A DNA stretch of 64,000 nt from Thoreauomyces humboldtii (GCA_027596035.1 JADGJA010000014.1:17683-81682), one strand, 5' to 3'. Positions 11,401 through 22,736 are shown, counted from the stretch's first letter. Numbers and translations: made by a program. Notes: generated by a model from the sequence alone, not told the origin.

Positions 11401-12254
11401 CCTCCAATCAGCCGGAAGACCGGAACGGACCGCGAAGGTTCCAAAATCTGGAATCCGTCCATCCGGAACGCTATCCTCGCCCAGACCTCGCGAAATGGGC
11501 AGCCTACAAACCCGAAGAAGCGGTCAAAAAGGAACTGAAGCGACCCGACGAGTCGCGCGACCACCATCCGCCGGCGCCGATCGTCAAGGACGAGAAACCG
11601 GTGTTGCAGCGGGAAGAGCAGGGGCGTCTGGTTCCTGACGCTGTCGCGAGACTGATGGCCTTGCTCCCGCCCGCGAGGGCATACAACGGACCCGTGCTGC
11701 CCATTAAGGACATCATCGACCTATTTCGACAGATACCGCTCCCGACACCGCCCAAACCGCCAGTCATGGTCCATCTACCACCGATCGGCCCAGTCGGGGC
11801 AACAGACGGCGTACATAGACCGCCACAATCAAGACCTGGGTACTCAGGTCCCCCGCCTGCGCAACCGCAGAGATTCCAAGGTCCTCCCCCTGCTGGACGA
11901 GACATGGATCGAGGGCGTGGACGTGGCAGAGGAAGGGTACATATCTGCGCCTAGCTCTACTTTTGAGAGGACAACGGTGCTGACACCGACTCCCGCGATG
12001 TAGGGACGATTTGAAACCTCGGGCGGAATGCCACGGGGCACAAAGCGACGAGGCGGCTTCGATGAAGAGCAATTTGATGGTGAGCGACCTATCCCTCATT
12101 TCGAATCCGCATGTCTCCTGATGCCTGTTTACCCGAAACAGCGGGGCCATCACATGTCAATCGACCTCCCGAGTATGACGTATTTCGGGCGCGACATCAG
12201 TTCAAGCGGGTTAGAGAAAGCGGGGGCGATGGGGGTTCCGATGGAGGGATGTGA
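8472..12254 (+). CDS. RNA14: mRNA 3'-end processing factor RNA14/CSTF77 (HAT-repeat protein)
   Basis: Eleven exons: 8472-8867, 8941-9231, 9530-9670, 9747-9896, 9956-10092, 10176-10867, 10931-11083, 11144-11239, 11326-11936, 12004-12079, 12142-12254. The lengths sum to a frame of 951 residues. A HAT/half-TPR array begins near residue 75 ([13 protein letters not shown]) and includes [31 protein letters not shown] and [15 protein letters not shown]. The C-terminal monkeytail region contains [18 protein letters not shown] followed by DLFRQIPLP, typical of Rna14/CstF-77. The protein scaffolds cleavage factor IA/CstF and recruits Rna15/CstF-64 for poly(A) site choice. The N-terminus has an added Pro/Thr-rich disordered tail and the C-terminus an RG-rich stretch. 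The intron 9232-9529 is 298 nt, far longer than its neighbours. The acceptor at 11325 could instead be 11310, in frame. Confidence 0.93.
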
Positions 12255-12336
12255 TAGACAGAGTTTACTGATACTTTTGTACGACTGAATCGAGCATTTC
12301 TTGCAAAGATCCTCTGGGTTTGCTCCTTATGGCTTT

Positions 12337-13562
12337 ATGCAAACATTCTTAAGAGGGTTCCGACAAATCAGGGGACCCGCCGCAGTACGGCCAGCTGATT
12401 CCTTCGCTGCGTTTGATGATGGGGGCGCTGTGCGGGAGTTTTGACGGGCTTTTGTCCTGCGCCGAATGGGGTCCAAGCAACACCGTCGACGTCGTCCTTC
12501 CACTTCTCTTGTCTTCCTCTTCTCGACGAGACAGGTCAATCTGGCAGCTAGTTGGGAGTCCTTTATCTCAGACTTCATGGACATGATCGCAGATGAAACT
12601 ACAAGAGCAGCTGTCGTTGCAGAACTATACGATCTTTTCAGACAGAACGTTATACGGAGATCTGACGTTCCTAACCCGGACCCGGCCCTCGCTCCCGTGT
12701 TCTTGCTCGACCCACCGGAACACTTCGGTCTTCCAGCAGGTCCCTACCCATCAATAATCACCCGTCATCTCCTGCGTGAGGGTCGAAGGAGCATGCAGTG
12801 GGGTCTGATGGCGTCCTCGGTGCCAGCCGCCGCAGAGCCGACCGGTGAGGATCCGCTGTGCTAGCGTAATTCATAGACCTTAGCACTGAAAAAAGTCCCA
12901 CCCTGATTTCAGTGCAAGCAGACAATGTAGGAGAATCTGATTCGCCAGGTTTTGTGGTCAAGATTCGTCGAATCGCGACCTCCGTTGCGCCCCTCGCCTC
13001 GCTTGCTTCGACTGCTGTCGGTTCAACTTCCCGACTTCCCCCTCCTGCAAACTCAGGTCCTTCTCATGTTTCCAACTCTCCGGTTCCAATCTCGAGTATT
13101 ATCCCGGAACTCTCGTCAGTTTTGACTCCGACTCCTGAGCGTTCTCACGCTAGCATCGACGAGGTCACTGCGACCCGTCCACGTTCGCCCCACAGCTCTC
13201 CAACGCCAACGCTCCACGCTACTCCCGAGAGAAGAACCCGCGACCAACGCAGCAGAGAGCAGCGGAACCGCCCCTTTTGTTTCGGAAACCGGCATGGCCG
13301 TCTTCAAGTCCGTGATATTGCGGAAAGCAACCCCAACGTGCGTAGTGCGCTTCGTCTCTCCCAACCGCGTGAAGGGGAACCACAAATCCGTACCGTCACC
13401 GACCTATCATACGCTCGACAGCCGTACTGGTCCTCTAGTAGGTCGAAGTGGACACCATTCATCCCCAGTCCACCGGCCTACTGCCGCCCGCTGGCAACGA
13501 AAAAAGAGTATCCGCCTAGATCGTTACGCTACTTTCTGCCAAGATGTGTGGAGCTGGAGTAG
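12337..13562 (+). CDS. Hypothetical protein, Pro/Ser/Arg-rich C-terminus
   Basis: The best reading has exons 12337-12429, 12535-12844 and 12913-13562 (350 residues), with frames joining at GT-AG sites. The first exon is the weakest; the alternative is a start at 12466 inside the first intron. I recognise no family. Residues ~30-135 look folded (SWESFISDFMDMIADE, VVAELYDLFRQNVIRR, FGLPAGPYPSIITRHLL). After the second intron the chain is low in hydrophobics and rich in Pro, Ser, Thr and Arg, so probably disordered. It lies 82 bp downstream of RNA14 on the same strand, so a readthrough extension of that gene is conceivable but not supported by any join I can find. Confidence 0.45.
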
Positions 13563-14394
13563 GGTCTTGATTGCTGGTGCGTGGAGCTGAACAATGAATC
13601 CGCGTGGCTCAATCTCTGACTGCACTGCTGAACAGTTCCGGAAGATCAAGAATGGAGCTCTGCACCTCATTCCCCCCATCAGAAAGTGCGGAGCAGGAAA
13701 ATAGGCTTTTGAGTACTGATGCTAGGTAGCCATATACATTGAGATTAGCAATGGCTCGAAGTACCCTTCCAAAAATCACATATGAAGTCCTTCACCTCAC
13801 CCCTGCTTCCCGCCCGTCCCATTGCGAGGGGGTCTTTTCGTCGACTGTCCAAGTGATGAGTCACAGGGTAAAAGGGAGAAGCGGCCAAGAGGCGGCGGCC
13901 AAAGTCCTCAGGCCGCCGCAGGCCGTGCGTGTGGCCCTTCGGCAGGAGATCATCCGCTATTGGGTCACCCTCCTGGCCTGAACAGCATGACGCCAAACGA
14001 AAACAAACTTTTCTTTGCGACCTCCTCCTTCTCAGCTGCATCGCAGGGCTGTCAGAACGACTTCTGTCCCCATCCTGACGCAGTCCATACGGCCAGATTT
14101 CATACTGCTACACTGAAGGGGTCCTGACTACAGCAATTATGAGATGTAACTAGCCTTATCTCAAGGACGAATGTTGAGATGCGAACGCGGGCTGTGAAGA
14201 AGACGTGGATCCGTCCGCTTTTTGGGTGTGGTAAGCGTGGCTGGAAGGTCCGACGAGGCAGTCGAAAAAGAACGGCATAATTTCCCCCGTCGCAACCTCA
14301 CCCATACCAGCACTGCTCAGACGTTTTCCGCGAACCAAAGCTGCCAGCACTCTACTGATCCAGCAAGCATCCTCCGTCGAGCTACTCTGTCGTC
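13563..14394. other. Intergenic 0.8 kb, nothing recognised
   Basis: Several short open frames exist on both strands (for example about 98 codons on minus at 13745-14041), but none has family resemblance, good start context or splice continuity. It includes the promoter of the RIB43A gene at its right end. Confidence 0.5.
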
Positions 14395-15996
14395 ATGTAT
14401 AAGGTCGAGATCCTCTCGGATACGATCCGGGATGCGGCCATCATGCGACGCAAGCATCTGGACGAGGAACGCAAGCAGCGCATCTTTGACCCAAAAATCC
14501 GCGTTCTCGGGGTAGGAGCTTGGGCATCCGTGATAAGAGATGACAAGTTGCTCATGTGATGAAAAAATATTCTCAGATCGATGTACGAGCGCTGGAGGAT
14601 CAGATTCGGACAAAGAATCAGATCAAGAACGTCGAGAAGCAGAGGGATGCCGAGTTTGGTCAGAATCCTATTCTCCTACTGAGAAGGCACTATTCGGAGC
14701 TAACCAAAATCGGTGGCCATCTTCAACAGACAGGACGATGCGAAACACCAACGCGATCCTCCAACACCTGGATTCTGAGGCCTCCGCCCAATCCCGAACC
14801 CAACTTCAACAGCTCAACGCCTTCCGTGATTCCCAACAGCGGCCCCACCAGCGACGCGACTACGACCTCTACGATCCTCAAGCCCTGCGAAACGACCGGC
14901 CGGCCAGGGAAGGGGACGACGACGATCGCATCGGTCTCAGCTCGTGTCAGAGGTTCGAGGGAGAGGATCTCGCGAGCGCCGAGCGAAAGCGATTGCAGAA
15001 GCTGCAGATGAAGACCTGGAGTCAGGAAGGGGTCTGGGAGAGGAGGAACAAGAAGATGGAGGAGGCTGGAGAGAAGAGGTGGGTTCGCTATCAAGGATGT
15101 GGCGAAAAGATGATGTGGTTTCTGAAACTGGCCGGGTCGATTGTTACCAGACAATACGAAAACTATCAGAATGACATCGAACAGAAAGTCATCCAGCTGC
15201 AAAAGGCGGTCAAGGAATCCCGGGCCGAACAAGCGCGGGCCGATCGTGACTACAATCAACAACTCGTGAGTGCTTCCAACTCTAGTCGCTGCCTCCAGAT
15301 TACTGACTTGCTCTTTCCAACAGGCTGAGCTAAAACGTCAGCGGGAGATTGAGCAGAAACGTCACGACGAGGAGCAAAACACGCAGGAGATCAACCGGCA
15401 GGTCAACGGAAGTTTCCTGACCGAGCAGCCAGACGTTTTCAACATTGGCGGCGGGCATCAGTAAGTTTCACGACAACAGGCAGCAAAGCGCCCCATGTCT
15501 GATATCTCACCGGTGCTTTCGTAGGATCCGGGTAGATATCTTCAAGGGCATGACACCTGCCCAGAAGCAGTACATTCAGCAGGTTCAAGACAAGCAGCGC
15601 CAGGATGCAGAGGTGAGCTAACGAAGACTCTCCGGAGTTTCCTTTCAGTCGATTGGTACTCAGATATCCCACCTCAGATGAAGAAGGAGGCGAAGAAACA
15701 GGAGCAGGAGCGAATTGCACGCCAGGAGGCGGCCAACATAAGAGCTGCGATGCTGTTGGAACGAGAGAAGGCGCGCCAGGTGCGCGAGGAGGCCGTGGGG
15801 CTGCGAGAGGAGAACAAGCTCAAGGCTGAGGAGCAGAAGATGAGGTACATGTCCCGTAGTGTTGATTTGGTTTTCCCAGGTGGAAAACTGACAATGATTG
15901 TATCCGAATCGTAGGCAATACTACGTCAACCGAGTCCTCTACACGAACAAACCGACCGACGACTACTTTGGGCAGTTCAACACTACCAGTCGGTAG
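14395..15996 (+). CDS. RIB43A-like protein (RIBC family), doublet-microtubule inner protein
   Basis: Eight exons: 14395-14511, 14577-14658, 14730-15078, 15151-15265, 15324-15460, 15525-15612, 15678-15844, 15915-15996; 378 residues, close to animal RIBC1/2. Hallmarks are an N-terminal RRKHLDEERKQRIF followed by LGIDVRALEDQI, the central YDLYDPQALRNDRPAR and RFEGEDLASAERKRLQKLQ, FKGMTPAQKQYIQ, and the C-terminal YTNKPTDDYFGQFNTTSR. Almost the whole chain is Arg/Glu/Gln-rich coiled coil. RIB43A proteins lie along protofilament ribbons inside axonemal doublet microtubules. Their presence implies that the organism builds a flagellum, which among fungi means a zoosporic lineage. Introns are 58-72 nt. 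Confidence 0.93.
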
Positions 15997-16173
15997 AACT
16001 CCCACAACCCTCCATTTGTTCATCCCAACCACCGGACAGTTCCCATTGTTGAACAGCTAGACGTCCAAAACAACTGGCATGTGATTCGCGCTTTACGGAT
16101 GAGGGTGCAGTAGAAAGTTGATGCAAGGGGTGGAGAAAGCCGCGGGGTATTAGGGGGTTTAAAGATTCCCGGA

Positions 16174-17775
16174 TCACATGACCGAGCACTTGTCCTTGGC
16201 CTTCGACAGACTTGCACCACTTTTGTGATGTGCCGACTTGTGCGTCGGCGACGCGGACGCACCTGAATTTGCATTTGCGGTGGTATTTGCGGCGGGTTTA
16301 TGCTGCCTCTCGAGATGCATGGCGGTCTGTCTATCCTCCTCTTTCTGCATTGCTAGTGCGAGAGCGTGATCGGCGGCGGCCTCTGGGTTGTCCGGATTGG
16401 GATTTATCGGTGACATCACGTCGGCATAGTCTCCGGGACCGATGATCCCAGTGCTTTGAGGTCCGTCGGAACCTCTCGAGCCATGTTGAGCGGGCGCGCC
16501 GCCTGATCGGTCCGGATGGAACGGAATGAAGTATCCGTCGACGAAGCTGGAATCACCTTCCACGTTATCCATGGTTTCCCAGACAGCCCCGCTGGCTTTC
16601 AAGAACGACTCATCGGTCACCAGGGTAAACAATCTGACGGATCCGTCCATGTCGACGCGCTTGTACAGCGTCGAGAAGTGATTGTTTCGAAAAAGCACCG
16701 AGAGAGAGTTGGCAGGAAGAGTCTCGCACAATGTTTGCAGCCCATGATACGTCAGTTGCGACGCGGAGGCGGCAAGGAAGGAACTGCAGACCAAGCCATC
16801 GTGGATCTCGTCCTCACGAGTGGGCGTGGCGGACTCGGACTCGTCGATCGCTGGACCTTTTCCTTTTCGGTCCGCGGGTGTCTCCTGCGCGGAAGCCACG
16901 TCACCCGCGATGATCTGTTCGACGACGCGGTTGTAGCTCCCGCACTTTCGAACGATCACGCGGTGAGTCTCGTCGTCCTGTGGATCAACAGTCCATCCGT
17001 GACAGAGCTGGATTTTGAACAGATCAAAGACGAGGAGAGCGGGCGTCACCTCGAACGATAGAGGAGAGTCGAACCGGACGTTGACGTCGAGGCCAGTTTG
17101 GAGGGTCTAGGCAGGAGAGCGGCTACTGGTGAGTTCCTTTGCTATGCTTCTCCGCGGACAAACTCTATGAAGGCCGCGCAAACATACGGGAAAGATCTCG
17201 AACACGTCGGTCAGATTTCGAGAGAAATCGGTAGAGGTTGGTGGACCGGCCGGCAAGGAATCCGTGTCCAAGCTCTCCGCGCTGATACCTCCCGATGGCA
17301 TATGGGTAGCGACCCACTCCCCAACGAGCTCGACGAGGTGCTCGTAGTCTACGTGCTCGCGTTGGTAAGGCAGCGTTACATCCCCGCGCAGGAGGAGCAC
17401 GTTCGAGAGCGCAAGCAGCGGACAGGGGCCATTTCGATTCTGTGTGATGATACGAAGATGTTTCGGTGTGTCCGTGTGCGGATCCACCCATACGATCGGC
17501 TTTAAACGATAGGTCTTGTCCGGAGGAGGTGCTGCCTGACGCACGGGAGGGGTTGACACTGACTTGACATCCGACTCGGGAACAACCGACGGAGCTTGCG
17601 AAGCCGGAGGGTCGGATGCGATGTGCAGGGTGTGGAGTTCGGGAAGGGGCAGCGGAACTGCCGCAAGCTCATTGTTCGTCGCTGTGAGGGCCGCAGGCAG
17701 ACCCGCGACGGGTTGTGGTGATGAGGGATCGTGAGCGACGTTGGGTGGGTCGAGGGGAGGTGGTGGTGAGGACAT
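16174..17775 (-). CDS. MINDY-1/2 family (FAM63) K48-specific deubiquitinase with C-terminal CaaX box
   Basis: Exons 17775-17188 and 17106-16174 (81-nt intron) encode 506 residues. The catalytic fold is clear: the Cys loop TQNRNGPCPLLALSNVLLL contains the oxyanion Gln and the nucleophile Cys, and VLFRNNHFSTLYKR carries the catalytic His. QLTYHGLQTLCE and LVTDESFLK are also conserved. MINDY enzymes trim long K48-linked ubiquitin chains. The N-terminus is Pro/Ala-rich and disordered. The last ~100 residues are disordered and include NPEAAADHALALAMQKEED, which resembles a ubiquitin-interacting motif. The chain ends in Cys-Ser-Val-Met, a textbook CaaX prenylation signal. The start at 17775 (MSSPPPPLDPP) is preferred over an upstream in-frame ATG at 17976. 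Confidence 0.92.
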
Positions 17776-18452
17776 TGTGAGTTGTGATATCTTGGACTGG
17801 TAACAGGGAGTATCCTGGTGGGGGGGGGGGGGCGGTGAGTACAGTTTCGCTACACACACCACCCTATCGTATAGCCTAAAAGGGGAAGGAAGAGATTCGG
17901 GATGCGTGAAAAAGAAGAAGGCCTCACCAGACGCAGAGTATCGCAGAGTATCGCAGAGTACAGGGTACAGTGTCAAGGAGAGAGAGAGAGAGAGAGTGAG
18001 AGGGAGAGAGGGAAGGGGAAAAGCCTTGCCGCAGACTCACACACCTCTCTCCTCTAAGGGAAAGCGGCGGCACGCGTCCCCCTTGGTCTCGCGCGTCGTT
18101 CGGCCACAATTGCCCCACAAGAAGATGCCATGACCTGCACGAAAGTGTAGGGAACGCATACACGATGGGTGGAAGCTTGCCGTCCATACGCATCTTCTCT
18201 TTCACTCAACAGTCGAACCACAGCTCCTACTGCCGCAGCCTGCACCGCATGCTAACCTCCCCTCCATCTTGGGCGGTTGACACGCGAACTTTCGGGGTGG
18301 CTGTGAACCTTATGTGATTCGAAAGCCCTTGCTCCTTTTCCCGTGCCTGCAGTCAGCATCACAGTCTTTTTACTCGCAGGCATCGAACGACCCTTGCGAA
18401 CGACGACGTGTTGAAAACCCCCTCTGTGTAGTAGCGGCATCGCCTGGCTCAG
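17776..18452. promoter_or_regulatory. Shared upstream region with simple repeats
   Basis: This is the 677-bp region between divergent MINDY and ceramide glucosyltransferase starts. It holds an 11-G run at about 17821, three tandem copies of a 10-bp unit ATCGCAGAGT around 17930-17958, and a GA-rich tract at about 17979-18016. These low-complexity purine tracts are typical of fungal promoters. I see no gene. Confidence 0.5.
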
Positions 18453-19882
18453 ATGGACATGGATGCGCAGGGAGATCGAGCTGGATGGCCGCGTACCGCT
18501 GCAGCGCTTCTCTGTCTGGGAATGTGGTGCTTGCTCATGTTCTTCTGCGTGGTCGGCACAGCAATAATGTATGTCCTCCAAGCCGTGGCATGGAATGGAG
18601 AATCCTCGTACTGATACTTTTTCTGCTGTTTTACTAGACGATCCCGATACAGGAATGGTCCTGTCTTAATTCCAACGTTGCCCGGAGAGAAGCCTTCTGG
18701 AGTGACCATCATCCGTCCCCTGAAAGGACTCGACTCGAACATGGTCGAAAACCTCTCATCCTCTTTTCGTCAAACGTATCCGATCTTTGAGATTCTTTTC
18801 TGTGTGGCCGATCCCGAAGACCCGGTCATACCGGTGGTTCAGGAACTGATCGCATCAAACTCGCAAGTGGATGCGCGGCTTTTCATCGGTGAGAGCGGCG
18901 ATTCTTTCTGTCTTCCAAAGTTCGTCCGTTTCTGATGTGAGTAATGTTGTGCATAGGATGCCACGAAACCGGCGTAAATCCGAAAATCAACAATATGCAG
19001 CATGCCTGGGAGGCTGCTCAGTACGACATCATATGGATCATGGATAGCAACGTGTCTGCGGATCCTGGATGCATGCAACGCTCCGTCGCAGCTCTTTCCC
19101 AACCGCAGATCGGTCTGGTTCACCATCTTCCATGCGGCGTCCGTGCCCAAACCTACGGCTCGTCGCTCGAGCAGACCTTTTTGAACACCGCTCACGCCAA
19201 GATGTACGTGACGATCAACAAACTTGCCGTCGCCTCTTGCCTCATCGGCAAATCCAACATGTTCCGGAGATCAGACCTCGCCGATGTCGGGGGCCTCGCA
19301 TACTTTGGAAAGTACATGAGTGAGGACAATATCATCGGGGAGGCCCTGTGGGCAAAGGGACTCAGGCACGCCATGACCACCGACCTTGCTTACCAGACGC
19401 TCGGCAGCCTGTCGGCCAGAGACTACTTCGATCGTCGCGCACGATGGATCCGCATCCGAAAGTACACGGTCACCGTCGCCACCCTCACTGAACCTCTGAC
19501 GGAGTCGATCGTCAATGGACTCCTTGCTGCGTGGAGCTTGACCGTCCTCGCACCGCAGATTCCCACACTCCCGTTCTTGGCCTTCCATTTCGCGGTTTGG
19601 CTTGCCAGTGACTGGATCATTGCCACCACGCTTGATCCTGCTACCAGGAACACTCGTACCGCGTTCTTCAAAGCTTGGGTCGTGCGAGAGCTCGCAACTT
19701 TGCCACTGTGGATCTATGCCATGGCTGGAAGCACCGTCGAGTGGCGAGGGAAGCTGTTCTGGCTCAACAGCGACGGAACTGTGCAGCCTGCCGGCAAGCC
19801 TTGGACAGAGCGATGCTACGCTTACATGGTGCAGAAAATGCGAAACGCCAACTCAGCAAGCCTGGCTTCACGCCTCAAGTGA
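18453..19882 (+). CDS. Ceramide glucosyltransferase (glucosylceramide synthase, GT21)
   Basis: Exons 18453-18568, 18638-18888 and 18957-19882 give 430 residues. The enzyme transfers glucose from UDP-glucose to ceramide at the cytosolic face of Golgi membranes. An N-terminal membrane segment (about residues 17-38) is followed by the GT21 core: VTIIRPLKGLD; the acidic motif IIWIMDSNV; GLVHHLPCG; the third Asp in YMSEDNIIGEAL; and the signature RARWIRIRKYT, matching the (Q/R)xxRW motif. C-terminal hydrophobic stretches (LLAAWSLTVLAPQIPTLPFL and following) are the usual membrane region. All catalytic motifs are intact. Confidence 0.93.
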
Positions 19883-20286
19883 CTTGGCCTGGACGATCTT
19901 TTTACGGCATGCGTTGGACGGAGGTGCGCTGGTCGTGACCTCGCTTCACAGGACCCATCCGTTTTCGAAAGAATCTGCCACTCTGCTGTCTAGAGAACTT
20001 CACTATTAACTTATTGGTCTTTGGCGGTTGTGCTCAACTTTGACCCGGAGTGGGACCGGCGCACCGGTATAGGACCTGATTTAGCCTTGACAGCGTGGGT
20101 TTTGGAAGGTGCCTGCGAGACATCCCAGTTTCTCTCGCTTGGACCATTGGGACGTCCCAGAGGAATTATATCAAGGGTTCAGAGCGGCCAGGAAACGCGG
20201 TCAGCAATCTCCCTCACGTGAATGCTATGCGGAAAGATTGCGACTTCGTGAATAAGAAGAACTGGCTCATGGTTCATTCTGATTTT
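19883..20286. other. Convergent intergenic region, nothing recognised
   Basis: This is the region between the 3' ends of the glucosyltransferase and uL16m genes. No open frame with resemblance to a family was seen; it presumably carries both polyadenylation regions. Confidence 0.5.
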
Positions 20287-21126
20287 CTACAAGGTAGCCT
20301 CGGCGGTTTTGGTTGCGACCTTGCGCTTGCTGATCCGTCCCGCCGCCGATGCCCGAGCTTCAGCGGTGGTGGGTACGATCGGCCTGCTGGCGGGGTCGAA
20401 CTCTTGGAACTCCCTGTCGGCCAACCGCTTCCTGACAAAGTGGGGCAGGACCCTGGGAGGCACGCGGTTCCCGGGCTGGGCGGCCAGGAACCTGGTCCGG
20501 ATGGGAAGTCCAGCGGCGGCCACCCTCATGGCCTTCTCCGCCAGCTCCCTCCTGACGCCCTTGACCTCAATGAGGACCTTTCCCTCGGCGACCCAGGTGG
20601 CAAAGTAGTCGACGGCGCCCTTCCCCTTTCCCATTCGGGTCTCGGCGCCCTTGGAGGTGACGGGTCGGTCGGGGAAGCACTTTAGGAAGAACCGGGAACC
20701 CTTCTCCGGCTTGATGACCCTTCGGATGGCGGTCCGAGCGCTGTCCAGCTGCTTGTCGCTCAACCTCCCTCCCTCGAGGGCCTGGAGACCGTAGTCGCCA
20801 TAGTAGACGGTCGTCCCGCGGATGGACCCTCCGCTGCGGGAGGGGTAGAAACCCTTCTGAGCCTTCTTGTACTTTGTCCTGCGAGGCCGGAAGTTGGCGA
20901 CGGCGTGGCGGTGCTGGGAGAAGGCGTGGGGGACGGGCGCGGGCGCGCAAGGGTGGAAGGCGGAGAGAGGGGTTGGAAGGAAGGAGTTTCGGGGGAGTGG
21001 TGATGCGGTGGGGCGGAGGAAGGCGGAAGAGAGATTTCGGGAGAGACCTTGTGGCTGACGTTGTTGCGGTACTGTTCGTGCGGAACTGATGCGAGCCACA
21101 TGCCGGAAGACGCGAGGAAAGAACAT
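20287..21126 (-). CDS. MRPL16: Mitochondrial ribosomal protein uL16m
   Basis: A single uninterrupted frame of 279 residues. The N-terminal ~90 residues are rich in Arg, Ser, Pro and Ala with few acidic residues (MFFPRVFRHVARISSARTVP), as expected for a mitochondrial presequence. The uL16 core begins at RRTKYKKAQKGFY and continues with GDYGLQALEGGRLSDKQLDS, ARTAIRR, PVTSKGAETRMGKGKGA and EVKGVRRELAEKAMR. The Arg/Gly-rich GKGKG loop contacts the A-site region of the large subunit rRNA. A C-terminal extension of ~70 residues beyond the bacterial core is present. The start at 21126 is preferred because it opens a clean presequence. It is divergent from the AIP-like gene 270 bp away, so they may share a promoter. 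Lack of introns is unusual in this window. Confidence 0.9.
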   Translation of the reverse strand: MFFPRVFRHVARISSARTVPQQRQPQGLSRNLSSAFLRPTASPLPRNSFLPTPLSAFHPCAPAPVPHAFSQHRHAVANFRPRRTKYKKAQKGFYPSRSGGSIRGTTVYYGDYGLQALEGGRLSDKQLDSARTAIRRVIKPEKGSRFFLKCFPDRPVTSKGAETRMGKGKGAVDYFATWVAEGKVLIEVKGVRRELAEKAMRVAAAGLPIRTRFLAAQPGNRVPPRVLPHFVRKRLADREFQEFDPASRPIVPTTAEARASAAGRISKRKVATKTAEATL

Positions 21127-21396
21127 GTTGGAGTATTGGCGTAGGTTGGTCTCGCTCAGCAGATCTCGAGGGGGGAAGGCCACGGAATGGGCAAGTAGGT
21201 TTTCTTTTTGCGCTGCCGGACGACGGACCTCTGACGGACCTGCATATGCGCGCTTCCACGCGTTCCCAACCCCTTGGCCCTCATTGCCACTAACGATCAA
21301 GAATTGCGACTTCTCCTCCCTTGTACACGACTTGGTAAACTTCTCGCTGGCGCCATACATCGTTCCTTTCACTCCTGATAAATCGCGAAGGCGGCA

Positions 21397-22736
21397 ATGA
21401 CTGACGACGGCATGCAATCGCTCATGGCCGGCATGGACAAAGTGACGCCCGACGGGGGCATCCTCAAAATCACCCTGAGAGAGCCCGAAGACAAGTCCCG
21501 TCCCGCACCAAGCTGGTTTCGAGGCGTCAATGCCCGATTCCACTACTCGGTGTTTTTGTACTCACCGGAAGGAGGAGCTAGCCAGTCCAACAACAAGTCA
21601 GAAAAGCCACCAGTGCACGATCCGAACTGTTCCCACGATCACAGCCATGATCACCACAAGGACCACGACCATGCACCGAATCCACGCGTTGGGTCGGAGG
21701 GAGGGGCTGATGGGACAGGGAGGCCGGTTCGACGAAAGGTGGCGGATTCGAGGGACGACGGGCAGGAGCCGTTCGAGCTTCGGATAGGCTACAGGTTCTC
21801 CGTCCGGGCGATGGAGCTGGCTGTGACGTCCATGCGGGTCGGGGAGAAGGCGCGGTTTTTGTGCATGCCAGAGTACTGCGAGGTAGCTACTTGACTCTGC
21901 TATGTGGGAAAAGAAGATCAACATCTTGGAAGCGAGATGATCAAACGACTCTCCCGCAGGGCTACGTGCAACTCGCCAAGGTGCTGAAGCAGGAGAAGGA
22001 GAACCGCGAGAATGCCAAGAAGGGGCTGGCTCCCAAACGGATCCAGGGATGTTGCGCGCACGCTATGGCCGAGGAGATGGAGGCGCAGGAGGACCTCGCA
22101 GAGCTCCACGGCGTCCCGCTAGAGTTCGAGATCGAGCTCATGCAGGTCCAGATGCCCGACGACTACGTCCGGGAGCCGTGGGAGATGGAGACGATCGACA
22201 AATACCGTGAGGCACCCATTCGAAAGGACGAGGGCGCTGAGCTGTACAAGCGGGGAAAGTACGAGCTCGCGTTGGAAAAGTATACCCGAGCACTGTCGCT
22301 CCTGGAAAGCGTATCCACGAGTACCGTCGTGCAGGACATGACGAGGAAGTCGGAGGATGAGAACGGGCACCAGGAAATCAAATTGGAGACGCTAGCGAGC
22401 CTCACGCGGGCGTGTCGCTTGAACTACGCTGCATGCAAGCTCAAGCTCCAGGATTACCCACCCGTTGTCGTCCAGTGCACAGAGGTCCTCAACTCGGACC
22501 CCACGAACGTCAAGGCCGTGTTTCGACGTGGACAGGCTTACACGCGCATCGGGAGGGATCTCGACCTTGCTCAGGCAGATTACGAGCGCATGGAAAGCTT
22601 GCTTGAAAAGAGTGGGAACGTCGACAAGCAGAGTTCAGAATGGAAAGAGCTTCGTGCCGAGCAATTGTTGCTGCAGACTAAACTAAAAGCTCATCGCGAA
22701 AAGGAACGCAAGATGTTTGGCAATATGTTTGGATAA
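21397..22736 (+). CDS. AIP/XAP2-type FKBP-TPR co-chaperone
   Basis: Exons 21397-21882 and 21960-22736 give 420 residues. The N-terminal half is an FKBP-like domain (DGGILKITLRE, RFHYSVFLY, FELRIGYRFSVRAMELAVTS, MRVGEKARFLCMPEYCE). It continues into AIP-specific sequence GCCAHAMAEEM and EPWEMETIDKYREAPIRKDE. Three TPR helices pairs follow from about residue 250 (GAELYKRGKYELALEKYTRA, LNYAACKLKLQDYPPVVVQC, VKAVFRRGQAYTRIGRDLD), the Hsp90-binding module. The C-terminus KMFGNMFG is typical of TPR immunophilins. The isomerase-site residues are degenerate, as in AIP, so catalysis is unlikely. A His/Asp-rich insertion of about 22 residues (about residues 73-93) interrupts the FKBP domain. AIP acts with Hsp90 on client receptors and kinases in animals; its fungal clients are unknown. 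Confidence 0.85.

Noticed and set aside
14723..15262. 179-codon minus-strand open frame inside the RIB43A gene
   Set aside because: It is a shadow of a highly charged coiled-coil exon; the plus-strand protein is clearly homologous to RIBC proteins.
20567..21259. 230-codon alternative minus frame over uL16m
   Set aside because: It is Arg/Pro/Ser-rich shadow coding with no family match, while the other frame matches uL16 along its core.
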